Below are positions 1 through 4,247 of a stretch of 5,434 nucleotides of DNA, piece by piece (within the stretch, counting starts at the first letter, position 1; every line of letters starts with the position of its first letter). The notes beneath the pieces were generated by a model, which saw only the letters and a program-made list of their open reading frames with translations, was not told where the DNA came from and did no database searches. The DNA lies in contig NZ_DEXW01000059.1 in NCBI RefSeq assembly GCF_002364335.1, positions 7,093 to 12,526 on the forward strand. Direction: 5' to 3'. The translations under genes and the position numbers were made by a program. The stretch comes from Winogradskyella sp. UBA3174 (GTDB lineage Bacteria; Bacteroidota; Bacteroidia; Flavobacteriales; Flavobacteriaceae).

Positions 1-91
1 ATTTTCCGCTGGAAAATTCCTTCACTTTTGTTATCTTAGTACCTTAACTTTAAGTAGGTCCATGTTTTCGCAACAAAACCATAGCCGATTC
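1..91. repeat. Partial hairpin spacer (spacer 0), attC-like, cut by window start
   Basis: This is a non-coding stretch whose layout matches the 3' half of the spacers at 1648-1770 and 2815-2932. It opens with a perfect hairpin, ATTTTCC (1-7), loop GCT, GGAAAAT (11-17). The spacer at 2815-2932 has the same TTCC-3 nt-GGAA tip. The segment ends ATAGCCGATT-CGTT, which agrees with ATACACCAAA-CGTT of spacer 2 at 9 of 14 bases counted through the GTT. The 5' half lies outside the window. Weak promoter-like strings (TATCTTAG at 32-39, TAACTTTA at 45-52) are present and might drive the regulator gene, but neither has a well-spaced upstream TTTG. Assignment to the spacer family rests on shared architecture rather than strong primary identity. 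Confidence 0.5.
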
Positions 92-101
92 GTTGTAGCT
101 A
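92..101. repeat. Left terminal inverted repeat of unit A
   Basis: GTTGTAGCTA here is the exact reverse complement of TAGCTACAAC at 1638-1647. The two copies bracket the regulator and SDR genes, about 1.5 kb apart, and face each other. The outer GTT / AAC trinucleotides recur at the ends of unit B (GTT at 1771, AAC at 2812-2814), although the rest of the repeat differs. This looks like a cassette boundary and not a shared insertion-sequence end. Confidence 0.65.
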
Positions 102-134
102 ATGTAAAAAAAGCGTTATAAAAACATAAAAATA

Positions 135-716
135 ATGCATAAATTAGTTGAAAGCATAAATACTTATATCTCATTGAATGACAGTGAATTGTTATTACTT
201 AAAAATGCGATAGAGAAGAGGACCTATAAGAAGAATGATGTAATTTTTACCGAAGGTAAAATATCTAATGAAATCTATTTTGTAGAAAAAGGATGCGTTA
301 GACTTTTTTATAATGTAGAGGGTAATGATAAAACTGCTTTTTTTTATACAGAAGGTCAGTTTATTTGTGCGGGTGAAAGTTACACCTATAATATACCTGC
401 AATTGAAAATTATCAGGTAATTGAACAAACCGAAATATTTGTTTTCACAAAAAAGAAATCTGAAGAATTATTAGGTAAAGCACCAAAGCTTGAAATAATT
501 GCCAGAATTGCGACTGAAAATGAATTAATCACCTGTCAAAAGGTAATTGCATCATTTGTAACCAAATCTGCAGAAGAACGCTATACCGATTTACTGAACA
601 CTCAAGGAGAATTATTTCAACGCGTTCCCCAACAATACATTGCGTCATTTTTAGGAGTATCACCCGAAACATTAAGTAGAATAAAAAAACGTGTTTATAA
701 AAAAAGTCGTTCTTGA
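135..716 (+). CDS. Crp/Fnr-family transcriptional regulator
   Basis: This 193-residue protein has the usual two-part Crp/Fnr build: an N-terminal cyclic-nucleotide-type beta-barrel (about residues 14-110, with the typical segment EIYFVEKGCVRLFY at 46-59) and a C-terminal winged helix-turn-helix (about 145-190). The recognition helix SPETLSRIKKR (176-186) has E178, S181 and R182 in the E-xx-S-R arrangement that FNR uses to read TTGA. CRP has RE-xx-GR there. The cAMP-contacting Arg-Ser pair is not evident: after A79-G-E81 the loop reads SYTYNIPAIENYQ. The three cysteines (54, 78, 134) do not form an FNR-type N-terminal Fe-S motif, so the signal it senses is unknown. The ATG at 135 gives the standard length for Bacteroidota members. 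A matching palindrome lies over its own stop codon, upstream of the SDR gene, which is the likely target. The family call is secure; the ligand is not. Confidence 0.93.
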   Translation: MHKLVESINTYISLNDSELLLLKNAIEKRTYKKNDVIFTEGKISNEIYFVEKGCVRLFYNVEGNDKTAFFYTEGQFICAGESYTYNIPAIENYQVIEQTEIFVFTKKKSEELLGKAPKLEIIARIATENELITCQKVIASFVTKSAEERYTDLLNTQGELFQRVPQQYIASFLGVSPETLSRIKKRVYKKSRS

Positions 717-727
717 CGAACGTCAAG
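712..727. promoter_or_regulatory. Probable Crp/Fnr operator, TTGAC-N4-GTCAA
   Basis: This is a perfect 7-bp-arm palindrome, CTTGACG-AA-CGTCAAG. Its inner 14 bases, TTGAC-GAAC-GTCAA (713-726), have the size and half-site spacing of an FNR box (TTGAT-N4-ATCAA). It overlaps the TGA stop (714-716) of the regulator gene. Its centre, 719.5, is about 40-41 bases upstream of the start site predicted from the TAACTTTG box at 749-756, which is the class II activator position for CRP and FNR. The E-xx-S-R recognition helix of the adjacent regulator fits a TTGA half-site. Binding itself is inferred. The 2-nt loop and absence of a following T-run argue against a terminator. Confidence 0.65.
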
Positions 728-748
728 GAGATGTTGTGAACTCATACC

Positions 749-756
749 TAACTTTG
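749..756 (+). promoter_or_regulatory. -7 promoter element of the SDR gene
   Basis: TAACTTTG matches the Bacteroidota -7 consensus TAnnTTTG exactly and lies 14 bases before the SDR start codon, predicting a leader of about 11 nt. No TTTG or TTG occurs at the usual -33 spacing. The nearest, TTG at 734-736, is too close. Lack of a -33 element fits a promoter that depends on an activator bound at 712-727. Confidence 0.55.
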
Positions 757-770
757 TAATAAAATAAAAG

Positions 771-1640
771 ATGAGCAAACAAAAGGTTTTAGTAGCAGGA
801 GCGACTGGATATTTAGGACAGTATTTAGTAAAGGAACTCAAAAAAAGGGGTTTTTGGGTGAGGGTGTTAATCAGAAATGAACATCAAAAAGATACGTTTG
901 ACGCTGTTGATGACTTCTTTATTGGACAGATAACTGACCCAGAAAGTCTAACAGGTATAACCAAAAATATAGATTTGGTTTTCACAACAATTGGTATTAC
1001 TCGCCAGAAAGATGGCATGACTTATATGGATGTTGATTATCAGGGAAATTCTAACTTATTAAAAGAATCTCTAAAAGATGAAGTAAAATCATTTCAATAT
1101 ATTTCAGCAATAAACGGAGATAAACTTAGACATCTTAAAATATTTGAAGCTAAGGAAAAATTTGTTGACGAATTGAAAGGTTCTAAAATTAATCATTGTA
1201 TTGTACGTCCAAATGGTTTCTTTTCTGATATGAAAGATTTTCTTAATATGGCAAAAGGCGGTAGAGTCTATTTATTTGGTCATGGTAAATTTAAATTAAA
1301 TCCAATTCATGGAGAAGATTTGGCAAAAGTTTGTGTAGACACTATGATAGAAGGTGTAAAAGAAGAATCTGCTGGAGGAATTGATGTTTTAAGCCAAAAT
1401 GAATTAGCTGAAATGGCATTAAAAGCTTGGGGGAATCCTATTAAAATTACACACTTACCAGATTGGATAAGAAGATTTACCATTTGGTTATTAAGAACTT
1501 TTACATCTTCAAAAACTTATGGACCAATAGAGTTTTTTTTGACATTAATGGCAAAAGATAATATTGCAAATACTTATGGAAAAAAAAGACTTGCAAATTA
1601 TTTTAAATTAGAAATAACAAGTATGAAAAATAAACACTAG
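771..1640 (+). CDS. Atypical SDR-like NAD(P)-binding protein (NmrA/NAD_binding_10 type)
   Basis: This 289-residue protein begins with a Rossmann beta-alpha-beta unit, VLVAGATGYLG, with the dinucleotide motif G10-xx-G13-xx-G16. R35 in VLIRN at the end of strand 2 could favour NADP(H). Further SDR landmarks are FTTIG (71-75), DVDYQGNSNLL (87-97), YISAING (110-116) and IVRPNGFF (144-151). The catalytic Y-xxx-K is absent: the position four before K128 is I124. This is usual in atypical SDRs, which may be reductases, epimerase-like enzymes or redox sensors. The C-terminal part (about 205-289) holds a hydrophobic/basic stretch near 232-262 that could be membrane-associated. The gene is 54 bases downstream of the regulator, and its own promoter and operator lie in the gap. 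Its stop codon overlaps the right terminal repeat of unit A. The substrate cannot be told from sequence. Confidence 0.85.
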   Translation: MSKQKVLVAGATGYLGQYLVKELKKRGFWVRVLIRNEHQKDTFDAVDDFFIGQITDPESLTGITKNIDLVFTTIGITRQKDGMTYMDVDYQGNSNLLKESLKDEVKSFQYISAINGDKLRHLKIFEAKEKFVDELKGSKINHCIVRPNGFFSDMKDFLNMAKGGRVYLFGHGKFKLNPIHGEDLAKVCVDTMIEGVKEESAGGIDVLSQNELAEMALKAWGNPIKITHLPDWIRRFTIWLLRTFTSSKTYGPIEFFLTLMAKDNIANTYGKKRLANYFKLEITSMKNKH

Positions 1641-1647
1641 CTACAAC
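1638..1647. repeat. Right terminal inverted repeat of unit A
   Basis: TAGCTACAAC is the perfect reverse complement of 92-101. Its first three bases are the TAG stop of the SDR gene, so the coding region runs exactly to the unit boundary. It is followed by ACAGTAT, similar to ACCGTGT after the right end of unit B. Confidence 0.65.
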
Positions 1648-1770
1648 ACAGTATAAAAAACATAGGGCGATTGTGCTAAAGCGAAAGGCTACTAAATTTT
1701 AATAAAATTCGCTAGATAATAAACCGAAACGTAAGTGCTTATTAACTGTCCTACATTTCTTTTACTAAAC
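1648..1770. repeat. Hairpin spacer 1 between units A and B, attC-like
   Basis: This 123-base non-coding spacer can fold as one long imperfect hairpin. The outer arms 1650-1668 and 1748-1766 are complementary at 14 of 19 positions. Inside, GCGAA (1681-1685) can pair with TTCGC (1708-1712). Alternatively, AATTTT (1695-1700) pairs with AAAATT (1704-1709) around the loop AAT. The end ACTAAAC-GTT matches ACCAAAC-GTT of spacer 2, and GTGCTTA (1735-1741) recurs in spacer 2 at nearly the same distance from GTT. TACATTTC (1752-1759) is one base off TAnnTTTG and could be a promoter for the following gene with a short leader, but no -33 element supports it. Confidence 0.6.
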
Positions 1771-1784
1771 GTTAGGCAACATTA
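1771..1784. repeat. Left terminal inverted repeat of unit B
   Basis: GTTAGGCAACATTA pairs with 2801-2814 (TAACATTGCCTAAC) at 12 of 14 positions, including an uninterrupted 9-base block GTTAGGCAA / TTGCCTAAC. Its first seven bases, GTTAGGC, fit the integron core-site pattern GTTRRRY. Its last base is the A of the start codon, so the gene has almost no leader inside the unit. Confidence 0.65.
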
Positions 1785-2803
1785 TGAGAAAAGCACTCTA
1801 TATAACAATAAGCACTATTTTTTTATTTAGTTTAAATTCATACGGACAATGCTTATGTGGAGATATTCAACTAAAAGTGATAATCGATGATTTGAGTTTC
1901 AAAAACGACAACTCTAATTACGAATTAATAGTAATAGAGAAACCAGAAAAATTTTCATTTAACACCAAATTTCTTACTAAAAAATATTTCTCAAAAGACA
2001 CATTAAAATTAACTTTAGGAACTGGTGTTGGAATAGATAAATTAAGAATTGAACTTAAGAATAAAATTAATGCATCAAGTATGCAGATTACCATATTGAA
2101 TATGATTTATGATAATGATTATCTTATCGATTTGTCAAAATTTACTTCTGGAAATTATATTTTTGATTGGAAAAAAATAGATGCTTGTCAAGCACACAAT
2201 AAAACATCTCGAATAGTAGAATGCGAAGGAATGAAGTTTATTCAATTGGATTTACAAACTAAAAACGTAAATTTTAACAACAACAAAATTAAAGTGCAAG
2301 ATTTAGAATATTTTATCAATAAAAGTGATATTTCTCTACAAATAAAAAACAACAAAGCAAAAACCGAAATAAAAGAAAGGATTGAATCTCTACTTTTGTC
2401 TGAGATAGACAGCATATATCATTTAGAAAAAGATAAATATTTTTTCACACAAAAAAACGTTTCTGGAAATGGAAACCATTACTACGATGAAATTATACTG
2501 CACATCATATCCTTTTCAGAAAATAAGATAACTCTGTATACAATAGAAATAGAAATTAAAGAAAATAATGGTTATCTCGATGAAAATGGATGTTTAATTA
2601 TATCGCAACATCAGCTTTATGATTTTAAGGAAAGTATGTTTATTAAATATGATGAATATTCCAAAATCCTAGAGTACCAATTTAATAATATTGATCTTCA
2701 ATCCAATGATAATTTATCAGATTTAATAAATATTCAATACCTATTTGTGAATGGAAAATTTGAAATGTTAGCAGAAAGATTAACGAAAATGCAACTAGAT
2801 TAA
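1784..2803 (+). CDS. Secreted protein of unknown function
   Basis: I do not recognise a characterised family in this 339-residue product. It starts with a clear export signal: basic MRK, a hydrophobic core (about 5-17), then N-S-Y-G-Q, predicting signal peptidase I cleavage near G21/Q22. A lipoprotein is less likely, because C23 is preceded by Y-G-Q and not a lipobox. Five cysteines (23, 25, 135, 147, 270) allow disulfides in the periplasm. The mature part alternates short beta-like strands with Asn/Lys-rich loops. Residues 184-215 look helical and charged, and the C-terminal third reads as beta-rich (DEIILHIISF, ITLYTIEIEI). The start at 1784 is supported by the signal peptide. The gene fills unit B alone, with start and stop abutting the inverted ends, as in a one-gene cassette. 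Cassette-borne accessory or defence roles are possible but unsupported. Confidence 0.8.
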   Translation: MRKALYITISTIFLFSLNSYGQCLCGDIQLKVIIDDLSFKNDNSNYELIVIEKPEKFSFNTKFLTKKYFSKDTLKLTLGTGVGIDKLRIELKNKINASSMQITILNMIYDNDYLIDLSKFTSGNYIFDWKKIDACQAHNKTSRIVECEGMKFIQLDLQTKNVNFNNNKIKVQDLEYFINKSDISLQIKNNKAKTEIKERIESLLLSEIDSIYHLEKDKYFFTQKNVSGNGNHYYDEIILHIISFSENKITLYTIEIEIKENNGYLDENGCLIISQHQLYDFKESMFIKYDEYSKILEYQFNNIDLQSNDNLSDLINIQYLFVNGKFEMLAERLTKMQLD

Positions 2804-2814
2804 CATTGCCTAAC
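2801..2814. repeat. Right terminal inverted repeat of unit B
   Basis: TAACATTGCCTAAC is the inverted partner of 1771-1784 (12 of 14 positions). It begins with the TAA stop codon of the gene and ends GCCTAAC, which fits the integron inverse core RYYYAAC. Confidence 0.65.
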
Positions 2815-2932
2815 ACCGTGTGTAATTAATTGCTAGGTCACTGCCGACTTACGAACATTCCTGCGGAATATTCTACCTGTGATTTATTTACTAAATTAGG
2901 TGCTTAACCACACAACTAACCATACACCAAAC
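2815..2932. repeat. Hairpin spacer 2 after unit B, attC-like
   Basis: This is a 118-base non-coding spacer, close in length to spacer 1. Outer arms 2818-2832 and 2913-2927 are complementary at 11 of 15 positions. An inner hairpin pairs GAACATTCC (2853-2861) with GGAATATTC (2865-2873) at 8 of 9 positions around the loop TGC. The TTCC-3 nt-GGAA tip equals that of spacer 0. TCAC (2839-2842) can also pair with GTGA (2879-2882). The ends carry ACCGTGT and ACCAAAC-GTT, shared with spacer 1 apart from one or two bases. No T-run follows the inner hairpin, so it is not a standard terminator. Confidence 0.6.
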
Positions 2933-2946
2933 GTTGCCACACATAG
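2933..2946. repeat. Left end of a third unit (unit C), unpaired in window
   Basis: GTTGCCACACATAG follows the conserved AAAC of spacer 2 just as GTTAGGC follows spacer 1, so it should be the left end of another unit. Its inverted partner (CTATGTGTGGCAAC) does not occur downstream in this window. The unit therefore either extends past 5434 or has lost its right end. Confidence 0.4.
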
Positions 2947-3056
2947 AATTCACCCCCCCTCATTATTAGTAGATTAAAAAAATAATAAAATAAAAACACA
3001 TTTTTTTGTGATTTTTTAAATACTTCATATACTAATAGAGTGTAACTAATCTTAAA
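2947..3056. other. AT-rich leader upstream of the sigma factor gene
   Basis: This is a non-coding stretch of low complexity. It contains a seven-C run (2953-2959) and long A and T runs. CACA (2997-3000) and TGTG (3007-3010) can form a small stem around a T-rich loop, flanked by A5 (2992-2996) and T6 (3012-3017). That makes a weak terminator-like or DNA-bending structure. TTTG at 3005-3008 could be a -33 element, but no convincing TAnnTTTG follows at the right distance. This would suit an alternative-sigma or autoregulated promoter, which cannot be shown here. Confidence 0.35.
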
Positions 3057-3542
3057 ATGCATACAAAAAAGGAGTTCATTCAGGATATAAAAGAAAACGA
3101 AGGCATTATTTATAAAGTCACAAGGATTTATTCGAATAATAACGAAGATCAAAATGACTTATATCAAGAAATTGTGTATCAGCTATGGAAATCTTACAAT
3201 TCTTTTAAAGGAAATTCTAAAATTAGTACTTGGATGTATCGCATTGCATTAAATACTGCTATCAGTAATTTGAAAAAAGAAAAAAGAAGAGGATCTCAAG
3301 TATCAATAGACAACCTTCTTTTAAGTCAAATGAATGAAGTAGATACTGTAATGGAAGAACGAATTACGCTTTTGTATGCGCATATAAAAGAACTCAGTAT
3401 AGTTGAAAGAGGAATCATCCTTCTTCATTTGGAAGGCAAAAATTATGATGAAATAGCTACAATTACTGGATTTACAAATACTAATATTGGCACACGTTTA
3501 GCCAGAATTAAACAAAAATTAAAAACTCAAATTAAAAAATAA
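3057..3542 (+). CDS. ECF-like sigma-70 family RNA polymerase sigma factor
   Basis: This 161-residue protein has the length and two-domain layout of an extracytoplasmic-function sigma factor. The sigma-2 region spans about residues 12-77, with the core-binding and -10 helices in DLYQEIVYQLWKSY (34-47) and the melting segment ISTWMYRIALNTAI (56-69). The sigma-4 region spans about 101-157, with the -35-reading helix-turn-helix in GKNYDEIATITGFTNTNIGT (127-146) and basic RLARIKQKLK after it. A short variable linker (78-100) joins them. There is no C-terminal extension. It should direct RNA polymerase to a small stress or envelope regulon. Its stop TAA shares one base with the next ATG (TAATG), implying translational coupling to the membrane protein. 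It does not resemble the FecI type paired with a FecR/TonB receptor. The inducing signal is unknown. Confidence 0.93.
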   Translation: MHTKKEFIQDIKENEGIIYKVTRIYSNNNEDQNDLYQEIVYQLWKSYNSFKGNSKISTWMYRIALNTAISNLKKEKRRGSQVSIDNLLLSQMNEVDTVMEERITLLYAHIKELSIVERGIILLHLEGKNYDEIATITGFTNTNIGTRLARIKQKLKTQIKK

Positions 3543-4138
3543 TGGAACTAGAAGAAATGGAATCCCTTTGGAATGATATGAGTCAGAAAGTTGACCAACA
3601 AAAAGTATTAACAGATAAATTAATCATTGATATGACACAGGAACGTTATGAAAATAAATTACGTCACATTTCAATCCCAGAAACGATAGCTGCACTAATT
3701 TGTTTTGCTGTGGTAATATATCTCATTAGTAATTTTGGATTATTGGATGTTTGGTATCTGCAACTTTCAGGAGCTATAACAATTATTTCTTGTTTAATAT
3801 TACCTATTCTTTCATTAAAATCTATTCAAAAAATGAAAGCTATTAATATTTCAAAAAACACGTACAAAGAATCTCTAACTAAGTATGCTAGAGGAGAAAC
3901 AAGATTTATGCTACTACAAAAAATTAGCTTTTATGTTAGTTTTTTAGTACTTATATTATCCGTTATTGCATTTAGTAAAATCATGAAAGGTATTGATATT
4001 TTTACAGTGACAGAAAAACTGAATTGGTTAGTGCCTTCAGGAATTGGAGTCTTATACATATTTACGCAATGGGTACTTAAAAAGTACAAGAAGGCAACAA
4101 CTTCAGCAAATAACATATTGAAGGAACTAGAACTCTAA
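3542..4138 (+). CDS. Four-helix membrane protein, possible anti-sigma partner
   Basis: This 198-residue protein has a hydrophilic, charged N-terminal segment (1-44, MELEEMESLWNDMS then a Lys/Gln/Glu-rich amphipathic stretch) followed by four predicted transmembrane helices: about 46-64, 72-92, 125-146 and 161-179. A basic loop (93-122) lies between helices 2 and 3, and a basic, helical C-terminus ends in KELEL. By the positive-inside rule, the N-terminus, the middle loop and the C-terminus are all cytoplasmic. The start overlaps the sigma factor stop by one base, so the two are probably made together. Anti-sigma factors usually sit in this position, and the cytoplasmic N-terminal helix could hold the sigma factor. 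However, there is no H-xxx-C-xx-C zinc motif and no FecR-like domain. The sigma-binding role is inferred from gene order alone. Confidence 0.8.
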   Translation: MELEEMESLWNDMSQKVDQQKVLTDKLIIDMTQERYENKLRHISIPETIAALICFAVVIYLISNFGLLDVWYLQLSGAITIISCLILPILSLKSIQKMKAINISKNTYKESLTKYARGETRFMLLQKISFYVSFLVLILSVIAFSKIMKGIDIFTVTEKLNWLVPSGIGVLYIFTQWVLKKYKKATTSANNILKELEL

Positions 4139-4247
4139 TTCTTTTCTAATCAAATAATCATAAATAATTATTGTATTGTTTTCTGTTCTGAATTTTGTTC
4201 GGATAGGAGAGATACGTTCAAATATTAACAAATTTAAATATCAAAAA
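4139..4247. other. Intergenic region before the hydrolase gene
   Basis: This is 109 bases of AT-rich non-coding sequence. It has no strong terminator; AATAATTATT (4164-4173) is only a weak AT palindrome. GAATTTTG (4190-4197) and TACGTTCA (4213-4220) are imperfect matches to TAnnTTTG. TTTTG (4193-4197) lies 15 bases before the latter, shorter than the usual -33/-7 gap. A separate promoter for the hydrolase is possible but not demonstrable. The purine-rich GGATAGGAGAG (4201-4211) is about 36 bases from the ATG, too far to act as a ribosome binding site. Confidence 0.3.

Noticed and set aside
195..726. Two reverse-strand open frames (195-428 and 529-726)
   Set aside because: Both lie antisense to the well-supported regulator gene. 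Their translations are Phe/Ile/Leu-rich with no domain and simply mirror AT-rich coding sequence.
712..727. Palindrome read as a rho-independent terminator of the regulator gene
   Set aside because: The loop would be two bases, no T-run follows, and a promoter element lies just downstream. An operator fits better.
92..1647. Unit A as an insertion sequence or composite transposon
   Set aside because: There is no transposase, the terminal repeat is only 10 bp and differs from that of the adjacent unit, and no target-site duplication is visible outside it.
1..2946. Classical integron or CRISPR array
   Set aside because: No integrase gene is present and two of three left ends break GTTRRRY, so a standard integron is not supported. 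The spacers and repeats have neither the size nor the identity of CRISPR.
2953..2959. Seven-C tract as a phase-variation switch
   Set aside because: It is about 100 bases upstream of the sigma factor start, is not placed between promoter elements I can identify, and is a single short run.
2916..3152. Reverse-strand open frame of 78 codons
   Set aside because: It spans the spacer boundary, homopolymer runs and the start of the sigma factor gene. The product is a low-complexity Phe/Tyr-rich string with no recognisable motif.
4201..4211. GGATAGGAGAG as a Shine-Dalgarno sequence for the hydrolase
   Set aside because: It lies about 36 bases before the ATG, and no in-frame start at a suitable distance is present. 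Bacteroidota rely little on such sites.
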